Below, in pieces: positions 26,050 to 35,841 of a DNA stretch of 64,000 nucleotides. The notes under the pieces were generated by a model that searched no databases, had not been told where the DNA came from, and saw only the letters and a program-made list of their open reading frames with translations. This DNA comes from an uncultured Tenacibaculum sp. (GTDB lineage Bacteria > Bacteroidota > Bacteroidia > Flavobacteriales > Flavobacteriaceae). The position numbers and the translations under genes were made by a program. The stretch's first letter is position 1, and every line of letters begins with the position of its first letter. The stretch spans positions 44,610 to 108,609 of the forward strand of contig NZ_CANMAX010000011.1 of the NCBI RefSeq assembly GCF_947495995.1. The letters are read 5' to 3'.

Positions 26050-27173
26050 ATATGAATCCGAATTTAAAATATGATGTTGTTATAGAATCTCCAGGAAGAA
26101 TTAACCTTATTGGAGAACATGTTGATTACAGTGGAGGTCATGTTTTACCAGCATCAATTGATAAAAAAATAACGCTTCGTTTCCGCAGAAATAATAGTGA
26201 AACTTGTAAGGTTTATTCTGAAAATTTTAAAAATCATTTTGAAATTAATTTGAATGATTTGAAAAGAAGTGAAATTGAATGGCATAATTATATTATTGGT
26301 GTAATTTTTCATATTAATGTTTTAAAACCAAATTCTATAAAAGGGTTTGATTGTAATATTTACAGTAATCTTCCTTTAGGTTCTGGTGTAAGTTCTTCTG
26401 CTGCTTTAGAATGTGGCGTTGCTAAAGGATTAAATGAATTGTTTGATATCGGACTTACTGATCTTGAAATTATTAATATTTCTAAAGATGCTGAACACAC
26501 ATTCGTGGGAACTAAATGCGGAATTATGGATCAATTCGCTGTAGTAAAAGGAGCTGAAGATCATTTACTTTTATTGAATTGCGAAACACTTGAACATGAA
26601 CTAATTCCTGCTGATTTTGGTGATTATCGAATTATCTTACTGAACACGAATGTTTCTCATAATTTGGCTACAAGCGAATATAATATTCGACGTGATGAAT
26701 GTAGCACCGCTTTAGAAGCTATCAATAAAAAATATCCGCAATACACATTGTTAGCACAAGTAAGTCCGGAAATTATTCAAGAATTTGAAAATATTCTTCC
26801 TCTTAAAATTTTTAATCGTGCTTTGTATATCACTAAAGAAAACAGGCGAACACTTTATGCTGTTGAATGTTTAAAAAACAAAGACATTATTGGTTTTGGA
26901 GAATGGGTATACAAATCGCATCGAGGTCTTACAAATTTATTTGAAGTAAGTTGTGAGGAGCTAGATTTTCTGGTTGATTTTACTCACAATTTAGATTATG
27001 TAGTTGGTGCTAGAATGATGGGCGGAGGTTTTGGTGGTTGTACCATAAACATTATCCATAAAGATTATTGTGAAGAATTCATCAATATTATTTCACCAGC
27101 TTACCAAGAGAAATTCAATATTAATCTTACTCCAATTACTGTTGCTATTGGCAACGGGGTTTCAAAAATTTAA
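26046..27173 (+). CDS. galK: Galactokinase
   Basis: 375 residues, GHMP kinase. The galactokinase signature GRINLIGEHVDYSGGHVLP lies near the N-terminus. The ATP-binding loop is LPLGSGVSSSAALE (about 110-123), and a C-terminal GHMP motif is seen in GARMMGGGFGGC. It makes galactose 1-phosphate, the entry to the Leloir pathway. It overlaps the aldolase gene by 4 bases (ATGA) and is followed after 2 bases by galT. The galactose supply is the beta-galactosyl half of carrageenan. Confidence 0.95.
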   Translation: MNMNPNLKYDVVIESPGRINLIGEHVDYSGGHVLPASIDKKITLRFRRNNSETCKVYSENFKNHFEINLNDLKRSEIEWHNYIIGVIFHINVLKPNSIKGFDCNIYSNLPLGSGVSSSAALECGVAKGLNELFDIGLTDLEIINISKDAEHTFVGTKCGIMDQFAVVKGAEDHLLLLNCETLEHELIPADFGDYRIILLNTNVSHNLATSEYNIRRDECSTALEAINKKYPQYTLLAQVSPEIIQEFENILPLKIFNRALYITKENRRTLYAVECLKNKDIIGFGEWVYKSHRGLTNLFEVSCEELDFLVDFTHNLDYVVGARMMGGGFGGCTINIIHKDYCEEFINIISPAYQEKFNINLTPITVAIGNGVSKI

Positions 27174-27175
27174 TT

Positions 27176-28207
27176 ATGGAATTTAATGCAAAGTCACACA
27201 GACGATATAACATATTAACTGGAGAATGGATTTTAGTTTCTCCGCATAGAACAAAACGACCATGGCAAGGAAAAAAAGACAAACCTGTAGTTATAGAAAA
27301 GGTTTCGTATGATCCTAATTGTTATTTATGTCCAGGAAATACAAGAGCAAATGGAAGTATAAATCCTAATTACGAAAGCACATATAGTTTTGTAAATGAT
27401 TATGCAGCTTTAGTTGAAAATCAAGAGCACGAAACTTACACTAACGGATTACTAAAAGCGGAAAGTGAAGAAGGAATTTGTAAAGTAATTTGTTTTTCTT
27501 CAGATCATTCTTTAACATTACCATTAATGTCTGTTTCAGCAATTACAGATGTAATTACTTTATGGCAAAAAGAATATGGTGAATTGGGAAAAAAACCGAA
27601 TATCAATCATGTTCAAATTTTTGAAAATAAAGGCGCAATTATGGGATGTAGTAATCCTCATCCACATGGTCAAATTTGGGCTCAGTTTTCTATTCCAGAA
27701 GTTGTTTTGAAAAAGCAATTTCATCAACTTAAGTATTGGAACGAAAATAGCAGCAGTTTACTTGCAGACTATATTCAACAAGAACTAGCATTAGATGAAC
27801 GTGTTATTTTAAAAAACGAACATTTTATTGCTTTGGTTCCATACTGGGCTACATGGCCGTACGAAGTTATAATTGCTCCAATCAAACAATTTCAACATAT
27901 CGGACAATTAAATGAAGAAGAAAAAACAGCTTTTGCAGAAATCATAAAACAGTTAACAACGAAATACGATAATCTGTTTAAAACTTCGTTTCCTTATTCT
28001 TCAGGAATACATCAAAGCCCGACAGATAAAAAACATCCAGAATGGCATTTTCATATGTCTTTTTATCCGCCATTATTAAGATCAGCAGAAGTGAAAAAAT
28101 TTATGGTTGGTTACGAAATGTTTGCCAATGCACAACGAGATATTACTGCTGAACAAGCCGCTGACACTTTAAAAAAATTAGATCTTAAACATTATAGTCT
28201 TGTATAA
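27176..28207 (+). CDS. galT: Galactose-1-phosphate uridylyltransferase
   Basis: 343 residues, class I. The catalytic motif HPHGQIWAQ (about 160-168; the first His-Pro-His) is preceded by GCSNP. A zinc-site-like CYLCPGN lies near residue 49 and a further His cluster (EWHFHMSFYPP) near 285. It swaps UMP between UDP-glucose and galactose 1-phosphate, working with GalE and GalK. Two bases separate it from galK, and six from the regulator gene downstream. Confidence 0.95.
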   Translation: MEFNAKSHRRYNILTGEWILVSPHRTKRPWQGKKDKPVVIEKVSYDPNCYLCPGNTRANGSINPNYESTYSFVNDYAALVENQEHETYTNGLLKAESEEGICKVICFSSDHSLTLPLMSVSAITDVITLWQKEYGELGKKPNINHVQIFENKGAIMGCSNPHPHGQIWAQFSIPEVVLKKQFHQLKYWNENSSSLLADYIQQELALDERVILKNEHFIALVPYWATWPYEVIIAPIKQFQHIGQLNEEEKTAFAEIIKQLTTKYDNLFKTSFPYSSGIHQSPTDKKHPEWHFHMSFYPPLLRSAEVKKFMVGYEMFANAQRDITAEQAADTLKKLDLKHYSLV

Positions 28208-28213
28208 ATTGTA

Positions 28214-29218
28214 ATGAAAAGTAACGTCACTTTAAAAGACATCGCGAAACTTTTAAACGTTTCTACTTCAACAGTTTCTAAAGCTTTAAACAACAGCTAT
28301 GAGATTAGTGAAGAAACTACAAAAAAAGTAAAAGAATTAGCTTCGAACTTAAACTACATTCCCAATGATGTGGCTCGAAGTTTAAAATCTAATGTTACGA
28401 AAAGAATCGGTGTTATTGTTCCTAATGTATTAGATGATTTTTTTGCTAAAATTATTCACGCCATTGAACGAGAAGCTAATCAATTCAATTATAAACTTAT
28501 TATTTGTTTATCGAATGACGTACTTAATAAAGAAGCTGATTCTGTTTCATTTTTACTCAATGGAAGTGTAGATGGTATTCTTATTTCTCTTGCGGAAGAG
28601 ACTCAAAATAAAAACAACTTTACCCATTTTAAAAACTTAACGCGTCGTAATTTTCCTTTGGTAATGTTCGATCGTGTTTCTGAAGAAATTAACTGTGATA
28701 AAGTAACTGTTAATGACTTTGAAGCTACCTACGATGCTGTAAAATATTTAATTCAAAGAAATCATAAACACATCGCTTTCTTGTCTACAATTACTACTAC
28801 TAGTGTTGGTGAATTAAGAACCCAAGGATATTGTAAAGCGTTAAAAGACGAACTTTTTGCAACTCCTAATTTGATAAACATTACAGATTATAACGAGTTT
28901 GAAAGTAAGTTAACAATAGCTTTACAACAACATAAAATTGATGCTTTAATTACTGCTGATCAACTTTCCGCGATTTGTGCTATTAACATTATTCAGAAAA
29001 AAGGATTACATGTTCCAAATGATATTTCAGTTATTGGTTTTACTGATGGTTCTATTCCTAAATACACATTACCTTCGCTAACTACAATTAATCAGAAACC
29101 CGAAGAAATGGGGAAATTAGCGTTCAAAACTTTAATGAAACGTATCGAGAATAAAAACCGAACCGTTAAGAACTTAGTTATTGAAACAGAATTAGTAAAA
29201 AGAGCATCGACCAACTAA
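28214..29218 (+). CDS. LacI-family transcriptional regulator
   Basis: 334 residues. The N-terminal LacI helix-turn-helix reads VTLKDIAKLLNVSTSTVSKA with the hinge region NYIPNDVARSLKS. It is followed by a periplasmic-binding-protein-like sensor (RIGVIVPNVLDDFFAKI, GILISLAEE, DISVIGFTDGS). It lies inside the gal/dau operon, so it probably senses galactose or an anhydrogalactose metabolite and controls this operon and perhaps the divergent one. A candidate operator is the inverted repeat at 24290-24322. Confidence 0.93.
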   Translation: MKSNVTLKDIAKLLNVSTSTVSKALNNSYEISEETTKKVKELASNLNYIPNDVARSLKSNVTKRIGVIVPNVLDDFFAKIIHAIEREANQFNYKLIICLSNDVLNKEADSVSFLLNGSVDGILISLAEETQNKNNFTHFKNLTRRNFPLVMFDRVSEEINCDKVTVNDFEATYDAVKYLIQRNHKHIAFLSTITTTSVGELRTQGYCKALKDELFATPNLINITDYNEFESKLTIALQQHKIDALITADQLSAICAINIIQKKGLHVPNDISVIGFTDGSIPKYTLPSLTTINQKPEEMGKLAFKTLMKRIENKNRTVKNLVIETELVKRASTN

Positions 29219-29220
29219 TT

Positions 29221-30198
29221 ATGAATACTTATATTTTAAAGAACAAAAATAATCTTGAATTAGAGATTAGTACGCTAGGTGCAACAATTCTAAGTCTAAA
29301 AGTTCCTGATAAAAACAATAAGCTTGTTAATGTAGTAGTCGGACTTAGTTCTAGTGATGATTATAGTGCTGAACATTATTTACAAAACTATCTTTATTTA
29401 GGTACAACTGTTGGCAGATATGCTGGTCGAATTTCTAAATCTAAACTTCATTTTGGAACTGAAAAATATCCAATTCACACTATAGATGGAGTGCATTTAC
29501 ATGGTGGAAAAATTGGTTTTGATAAGAAAATTTGGAAAGTAGAAAACATTACAAACAGCGAAAATTCTTCGATAACATTATCGTATTTAAGTAAACATTT
29601 AGAAGAAGGTTATCCAGGTAATTTGAATGTTACAGTTACTTATACTCTTACAGAAAATAATGAACTTAAGATTATTTATACTGCAACTACAGATCAAACT
29701 ACACATGTAAATCTTACCAATCACGCTTATTTTAATTTGAATGGAAAACAATCTATTTTAGATCACGAATTATTTATTGACAGTGATTTCTATTTAGATG
29801 TTGATGATCAATTAATTCCTTCAGGAAGAAAAAACCCTGTTAAAGAAACTTGCTATGATTTTACCGAAAAATCTAAAATTGGAAGCACTAATCTTCAAGG
29901 TTTAGATGATACTTTTATTTTAAACAAAAATCATCGTAACGCAGAAATAAGTTCTGAAACATCTGGAATTTACATGGAAGTTTTCACTAATCAACCTGCG
30001 ATTGTGGTGTACACTCCAAGAAGATTTGACGGATTAACTTTTAAAGAAAATGCTATTTACAGTGATTTTCCAGCAATTTGTTTTGAAACTCAACATTATC
30101 CAGATGCGCCTAATAATCCTGATTTCCCCTCTACACTATTACAACCTGATGAGGTTTACACGAATGAAACTACTTTTAAATTTTCAGTTTTAAAATAA
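29221..30198 (+). CDS. galM: Aldose 1-epimerase (galactose mutarotase)
   Basis: 325 residues, full-length family member without signal peptide. Typical segments are YLGTTVGRYAGRIS, the catalytic His region HLHGGKIGFDKKIW, VNLTNHAYFNLNG and CFETQHYPDAPN, with the general-base Glu in the last. It interconverts the anomers of galactose so that GalK can use it. It is the last gene of the six-gene plus-strand operon, only 2 bases after the regulator. Its stop lies 3 bases from the stop of the convergent cytochrome gene, with no terminator between them. Confidence 0.93.
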   Translation: MNTYILKNKNNLELEISTLGATILSLKVPDKNNKLVNVVVGLSSSDDYSAEHYLQNYLYLGTTVGRYAGRISKSKLHFGTEKYPIHTIDGVHLHGGKIGFDKKIWKVENITNSENSSITLSYLSKHLEEGYPGNLNVTVTYTLTENNELKIIYTATTDQTTHVNLTNHAYFNLNGKQSILDHELFIDSDFYLDVDDQLIPSGRKNPVKETCYDFTEKSKIGSTNLQGLDDTFILNKNHRNAEISSETSGIYMEVFTNQPAIVVYTPRRFDGLTFKENAIYSDFPAICFETQHYPDAPNNPDFPSTLLQPDEVYTNETTFKFSVLK

Positions 30199-30201
30199 TT
30201 C

Positions 30202-32445
30202 TTACAGTTTCGTTTTAAGTTCATCTAAAAATCTCATGTATTGTGGATTTTCAGGATGTGCTTTTATCAATTTTTCAATTATGGTTTTAGCCTTTTTATA
30301 CTTTTCTTTTGTATAAAATTGATATGCTAATGCATACAATAAACTTTCATTATTCTTATCAATTTTCAAACCTTCATAAAGTATTTTTTCAGCATTTACT
30401 TTATCTCCTTTTTTATCGTACAACAAACTTAAATTATAGTAAATACGTATATTTCCAGGCATTTTAACTTGTGCATTTTTTAGCGCTAGAATTGCTTCAT
30501 CAGTTCTATTTTGCTCAGCCAATAATAACGCTAACGAATAATACACTGGTCCGAAATCTGGTTCTAAAGCAATCACCTTTTTGAATAAACCTTCAGCTTT
30601 GGTAAAATCTCTATTTTGATAATATAAATTTGCTAAAGTTAAGCGTAAACTGTTATTCAATTCATCAATTTTAAGCGCATCAACATAACCTTGAATTCCT
30701 TTTTGAAGTTCTCCTTTTTTAAGGTAATAATTTGCTTTTTTAACTCTTCCGCCTACAAAATCAGAATTTATATTTATATGTTTCCAAAACTCTTTTTCAA
30801 CCTTATCATAATCTGTTTTATATGCTTCAGGAATTTGACTTTTTGGAAAACTACTCAATCCGTAAAAAGCTTTAATCCGAACACTTCTCTTCGGATCTTT
30901 TAATAACGAAAAGAAATAAGAAATATAATTTTGATTGTTAATTTCACTCAACGCATCTACACTTACCGCTCTTACTAAAGGAGAATCGTCGTTTAATAAA
31001 TTGATATATTCTTTTACAAAAACAGTTGTATTATAATTTGATAATGCTTTGGCTGCTGAAGCTCTTACAATTTCTGGATATTTATCATCTTTTATTAATG
31101 ATAATAATTCTGTATGTCCGTTTGGAATTCCTTTAATTCCTGGAATAAGTTTTTCAGAAAAATGGATAGAATCTACTTCTCCATACAATTTTTTAAATGA
31201 GTTCCACGCCCACTGGTTGTCTTTATCATTATGACAATTAGTACAGGCATTTGGTGTATTATATTTTAAACTTAAATCTGGCCTTGGAACTCTTAAACTA
31301 TGATCTCTTCTAAAATCATTTCCCATATAATATTTCCCTGGCATATGACAATTCACACATTTAGCCCCTTCTGAATTTTCTGGATGTGCATGATGTTCTG
31401 TAGTATTATATTTTTGAGGTTCGTGACACTGTGCGCATAATTTATTTCCTTCGAATTTCAATTCTAACGAATGCGCATTATGACAGTTCGTACACGTAAT
31501 GTTATTCTGATACATTTTACTTTGAACAAACGAACCATAAACATACACTTCATCTAAAATTTGTCCATCTGCATGATAACGACCTTCTTCTATTAATTGA
31601 GGGAAATAATGATCTAACATTGTTCCTTTGTAATCGTAAGCTTCTGAGAATTGTTCTCTTCTCATATGACAACGTGCACATTGATCAACTAATTCTTTCG
31701 GAGAAGTTTCAGAAGTCATAAAAAAAGTGCCTGTTGTTTTATAATTTTCACCTAAATCAACTACATCATTTACATGTTGTTTTCCTGGTCCGTGACAAGC
31801 CTCACAACTCACATTAATTAAAGAATATTGTGTATTGTAACTATCTGTCTTATGCGAATAGTTTTTTCTAACATTTGTAGAGTGACAATCGGCACACATT
31901 GTATTCCAATTTAATCCGCCTCTCGACCAATGCAACCATTCTGAATGCACAACTTTAAAATCTGGATACAAATCGAACCATTTTTCTTCTTTACAATCCC
32001 AAGCAGTTCGTAAACATTGAAAACGTCCGTTCGGGAATTTCACGATATACTGTTGTAAAGGAAAAATGCCAAACGTATATTCTATTTTATAATCATGATA
32101 ATTTCCATCTGGTCCTTCTGTGTTTACATAAAAGTCCTTTCCTTGTTTGTAAAACCTTGATTTTACACCTTGACTTACAAAAGTAGTATCGTTAAAATTC
32201 CCTAAAACAGTTAGACTATCTGCAATTTGCATTGCTTTATCATGATGAGAACCTTTCCATTCTTTAAATTCTTCTTGATGACATTCTTTACATTTTTTAT
32301 CTCCTAGGAATAAATCGTCTGTGATTTTATCATATGGATATTCTTTTGCTACCGAAGCAACACTCTTATATGTATTCTTTTCTTTACATGAAAGAATAAT
32401 ACAAGAGCAAACTATTGATAAAAAAATGTACTGAATTAACTTCAC
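30202..32445 (-). CDS. Octaheme c-type cytochrome lipoprotein with HEAT and TPR repeats
   Basis: 747 residues. The start is GTG (no ATG is available nearby) and opens a lipoprotein signal ending IILSC (Cys20). Eight CxxCH heme-binding motifs follow: CKECH (52-56), CADCH, CEACH, CARCH, CTNCH, CAQCH, CVNCH and CTNCH, all in the first 400 residues. HEAT-like repeats (about 430-530) and at least four TPR repeats (about 575-747) make up the rest. It probably transfers electrons in the periplasm or at the cell surface, with the C-terminal half as a docking platform. Its reason for being in a carrageenan locus is unclear. It is on the opposite strand to both neighbours. Confidence 0.85.
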   Translation of the reverse strand: MKLIQYIFLSIVCSCIILSCKEKNTYKSVASVAKEYPYDKITDDLFLGDKKCKECHQEEFKEWKGSHHDKAMQIADSLTVLGNFNDTTFVSQGVKSRFYKQGKDFYVNTEGPDGNYHDYKIEYTFGIFPLQQYIVKFPNGRFQCLRTAWDCKEEKWFDLYPDFKVVHSEWLHWSRGGLNWNTMCADCHSTNVRKNYSHKTDSYNTQYSLINVSCEACHGPGKQHVNDVVDLGENYKTTGTFFMTSETSPKELVDQCARCHMRREQFSEAYDYKGTMLDHYFPQLIEEGRYHADGQILDEVYVYGSFVQSKMYQNNITCTNCHNAHSLELKFEGNKLCAQCHEPQKYNTTEHHAHPENSEGAKCVNCHMPGKYYMGNDFRRDHSLRVPRPDLSLKYNTPNACTNCHNDKDNQWAWNSFKKLYGEVDSIHFSEKLIPGIKGIPNGHTELLSLIKDDKYPEIVRASAAKALSNYNTTVFVKEYINLLNDDSPLVRAVSVDALSEINNQNYISYFFSLLKDPKRSVRIKAFYGLSSFPKSQIPEAYKTDYDKVEKEFWKHININSDFVGGRVKKANYYLKKGELQKGIQGYVDALKIDELNNSLRLTLANLYYQNRDFTKAEGLFKKVIALEPDFGPVYYSLALLLAEQNRTDEAILALKNAQVKMPGNIRIYYNLSLLYDKKGDKVNAEKILYEGLKIDKNNESLLYALAYQFYTKEKYKKAKTIIEKLIKAHPENPQYMRFLDELKTKL

Positions 32446-32624
32446 CTAATATTTCGTTTTACAAACACAAATGTATTACAAAACAAACAAGTCAATTTCT
32501 TCTAATTTATCTTTGATCAGTGAAATTCTATTCAAATACGGTTAAAAAAAAGTAATTATAAGATAATAACTACTTATTCTTTGAACATATTATTTCATTA
32601 TTTAGACGGTCAAACAAACTGAAT

Positions 32625-34148
32625 ATGATGCTGATGATAAAATCATTTACGAATACACGAATATTAAAAACTACAATGATCGCAGTACTGCTATGTGTAG
32701 CGAGTTGTACTAAGAATAAAAAGAAAGCAAAAGAAAATACAGAACAACTTTCAATTTCAGAAAAACCAACTAAAAACAGACCTAATATTTTGGTGGTTTT
32801 GTGTGATGATTTGGGTTATGCCGATGTAGGCTTTAATGGTGCAAAAGACATAAAAACACCTGCTTTAGATAAACTTGCAGCCAATGGAACAATCTTTACT
32901 TCTGCTTATGTTGCTCATCCGTTTTGTGGTCCGAGTAGAACTAGTATTATGACTGGAAGATATGCGCATAAAATAGGCGGACAATTTAATCTTCCTAGAG
33001 CTCATGAAAATGCTGGTTTAGGTGTAACTACACAAGAAGAATTTATTAGTAAAACATTACAAAAATCAGGTTATTACACTGGTGCTGTTGGAAAATGGCA
33101 TTTAGGAACTGTTCAAAAATATCATCCAAATAGTAGAGGTTTTGATGATTTCTATGGCTTCTTAGGTGGCGGACATAACTATTTCCCTGAGCAATTTAAA
33201 GCTGAATACGAAAAACAAAAAGCTAACGGAAACACTCAAATTAGAGATTATATTACTCCGCTTCAATTCAATGGAAAAGAAGTAGATGAAAACGAATATA
33301 TTACTGATGCACTTTCTAGAGAAGCTATCAATTTTATTAATAGAGCTCATAAAAAAGAAGATCCGTTTTTTCTTTATGTTTCTTATAATGCTCCGCATAC
33401 TCCGTTGGAAGCTAAAGAAGAAGATTTAGCACTTTATACACATATTAAAGACAAAAAAAGGAGAACTTATGCAGGTATGGTTCACGCTGTAGATCGTGGT
33501 GTTACTAATATTGTAGAAGCACTTAGAAAGAACAAACAGTTAGATAATACTTTAATCGTTTTCTTTAGTGACAATGGTGGTAAACTTAGTAAAGGAGCGA
33601 CTAACTTTCCTTTAAAAGAAGGTAAAGGAAGTACAAATGAAGGTGGTTATAGAGTTCCAATGTTTTTTCACTGGCCTAATGTTGTTCCTTCTGGACAAAA
33701 ATTTGAACATCCAATTTCTGCTCTTGACTTATATCCTACTTTCACTTTCCTAGCTAAAGCGGAATTACCAACTAATAAAATTCTTGATGGTAAAAATATT
33801 TGGAATGATTTCTTAAATGGAAAAAACGCTTATGAAAATGAAAATATTTATGCATTACGACATCGAATTGAATTTGAAAATCATACAGATGTAGGAGTTC
33901 GTAAGAACCAATGGAAAGCTTTAAGAACACATAATAAAAATTGGACTTTATATAATATTAATAATGATCCTGGAGAACAAAATGACTTGAGTAGTAAACA
34001 TCCTAAAATACTACAAAACTTAGTTAAAGAAGCTGAAGCATGGAGTACTACAAATAAGAAACCATTATGGTTTCATAACGAGCGAACAGCTACACAATGG
34101 AAGAAAAACAAGATGCCTCATTTTAATCAAACTTTTAAAATTAACTAA
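32625..34148 (+). CDS. S1-family sulfatase lipoprotein
   Basis: 507 residues. A lipobox CVASC (Cys28) follows a slightly long N-terminus with several Met, so the exact start is uncertain. The sulfatase signature CGPSRTSIMTG has its formylglycine Cys at 101. Other S1 motifs are CDDLGYADVGF (metal site), GAVGKWHLG and FFSDNGG. It is distinct from the other two sulfatases, so it likely removes a different sulfate or acts on a different oligosaccharide. It is followed after 2 bases by a secreted protein of unknown function, which suggests a two-gene operon. Confidence 0.9.
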   Translation: MMLMIKSFTNTRILKTTMIAVLLCVASCTKNKKKAKENTEQLSISEKPTKNRPNILVVLCDDLGYADVGFNGAKDIKTPALDKLAANGTIFTSAYVAHPFCGPSRTSIMTGRYAHKIGGQFNLPRAHENAGLGVTTQEEFISKTLQKSGYYTGAVGKWHLGTVQKYHPNSRGFDDFYGFLGGGHNYFPEQFKAEYEKQKANGNTQIRDYITPLQFNGKEVDENEYITDALSREAINFINRAHKKEDPFFLYVSYNAPHTPLEAKEEDLALYTHIKDKKRRTYAGMVHAVDRGVTNIVEALRKNKQLDNTLIVFFSDNGGKLSKGATNFPLKEGKGSTNEGGYRVPMFFHWPNVVPSGQKFEHPISALDLYPTFTFLAKAELPTNKILDGKNIWNDFLNGKNAYENENIYALRHRIEFENHTDVGVRKNQWKALRTHNKNWTLYNINNDPGEQNDLSSKHPKILQNLVKEAEAWSTTNKKPLWFHNERTATQWKKNKMPHFNQTFKIN

Positions 34149-34150
34149 GC

Positions 34151-35614
34151 ATGTCTAGAAAAATAAAATCCATTTTACTTATACAATTAATTATCATAGT
34201 TAATTTTTCATTTGGACAAACTTCGTCAGAAAAAGCTTCTGTTAGAAATATTAAAAATTATAACGATTGGAAATGGGATGAAACTTTTGTCGCGAAAAAT
34301 AAATTTATAAGTGTTGCGGTGGTTCCTGACGCAGCCGGTAGAGTTTTAGAATATAATTTAGGTGATGTTCCATCACTTTGGATTAATCCGAAATTATTTG
34401 GAAAGTCGTTCTCTAATGATGAACATGTAAAAATGAAAGATTGGAGAAATTTTGGTGGTTACAGACTTGTTCCTATTCCTGTAAAAAATTGCGCAGTAAA
34501 TAAAAACGGGAAAAAAGTAAAGAGGTGGCCGCCACCGGTAAGTATTGGTGATGCTCCTTATCAAGCTGAAATTATCAAAAAAGATGATTTTACATCCATA
34601 AAAGTTACTTCAGGAATCCAAAATTTACCAGTTCCAAAATTTGATTACAAATCAAAAAGTTTTTCAACACCTGACAAGATTGAAGAACAATTTCAATACA
34701 GTCGTTCTTTACATATTGAAGATAATAGTAGTTTAGTTTTTATAGATCATACACTAACAAACAAAGGAACAAATACTATTCAAAGAGGATTAAAAATCTC
34801 TAGTCAACATATTTCAAGAAGTAAACCTGAGCTCGAAGACGGAGAAAATTTTGTCGCGCATATTCCATTCAGTAAAGAGTTCAAGCTTCCTGACGGAAAA
34901 CAATTTCATATTAGCGTAACTCCAGAATCAAGATGGAGATATATCAATAGAAATAGAATGAAGTTAGATAAAAACAATCCTGATCATGTTAAGAAGTATT
35001 TCAATCATGGAACAAATTGGACAGGTGAAGTTTCTCCTGGAATCTACGAAACACATTATGATTACTATTTAATGGGTGGTATTGAAATGATTTCTTCTAA
35101 ATCTTGGCTTAGTTATGTAAACAAAACCAACAATACAGCATTTGTAAAAATGTTTGAACCATATGACCCGAAACTCACTTATGAAGATGGTGCTAATAGT
35201 GTGATATTTCATAGTGGTTTAGAAGATGGATATTTAGAAACAGAAGTTAAAACTCCTATTTATACTTTAAAACCAAACGAAAGTTTTAACTACAAAGAAA
35301 TACATGGAGCAGCGAAAATTAAATCTACTCCGATACTAGATGTTAATCAATCTGGAATAATTACCCAAAGACTAAATTTAAATAAAAAAACAAAGACTGT
35401 TACCGGTGAATATGGAGTTTTTAAAGCAGGGAAAGCTATTTTACGAATTGTAAAAAACACTGGAAAAACCGAAGATATTTCTATTGCTGATGTAGATCCT
35501 TTACATGCATTCTCATTGAATATTTCTTCTACAAAAATTACAAAAGCAACAACGATTTTACTTCTTATAAAATCTAAAAACAATTATTATACATTAGACA
35601 AGTTAGCAATATAA
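34151..35614 (+). CDS. Secreted protein of unknown function, beta-sandwich-like
   Basis: 487 residues with a signal peptide (ending near SFGQ). I do not recognise the family with certainty; the segment FISVAVVPDAAGRVLEYNLGD, with later WRYINRNR and HYDYYLMGG, recalls DUF4380 or galactose-mutarotase-like supersandwich proteins. Such folds also occur in polysaccharide lyases and glycosidases. It is co-transcribed with the upstream sulfatase (2-base gap) and is followed by the AraC regulator. It may bind or process carrageenan oligosaccharides in the periplasm. Confidence 0.55.
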   Translation: MSRKIKSILLIQLIIIVNFSFGQTSSEKASVRNIKNYNDWKWDETFVAKNKFISVAVVPDAAGRVLEYNLGDVPSLWINPKLFGKSFSNDEHVKMKDWRNFGGYRLVPIPVKNCAVNKNGKKVKRWPPPVSIGDAPYQAEIIKKDDFTSIKVTSGIQNLPVPKFDYKSKSFSTPDKIEEQFQYSRSLHIEDNSSLVFIDHTLTNKGTNTIQRGLKISSQHISRSKPELEDGENFVAHIPFSKEFKLPDGKQFHISVTPESRWRYINRNRMKLDKNNPDHVKKYFNHGTNWTGEVSPGIYETHYDYYLMGGIEMISSKSWLSYVNKTNNTAFVKMFEPYDPKLTYEDGANSVIFHSGLEDGYLETEVKTPIYTLKPNESFNYKEIHGAAKIKSTPILDVNQSGIITQRLNLNKKTKTVTGEYGVFKAGKAILRIVKNTGKTEDISIADVDPLHAFSLNISSTKITKATTILLLIKSKNNYYTLDKLAI

Positions 35615-35841
35615 ATTATTGCTTTTATTGATAATCTCTAGGAATTATAAAATTGATTTTCCGCTATTCAATCTTATATTTTTCTAGAGATTTTTCTTTG
35701 CATCAGAAAAAGTTAAAAAAAGCTGAAAATTGTTTTAATGATTAATAATACTTAATTTTGATGATATTTTTTAAATTATTTATGGTTTATTTTATTAATA
35801 CCATATTTAAGTAACACTTAAAGTATTTATTGAATTACATA

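Noticed and set aside
35630..35698. Terminator between the unknown secreted protein and the AraC gene
   Set aside because: Arms AATCTCTAG/CTAGAGATT exist, but the loop is over 40 bases, so the hairpin is too weak to call.
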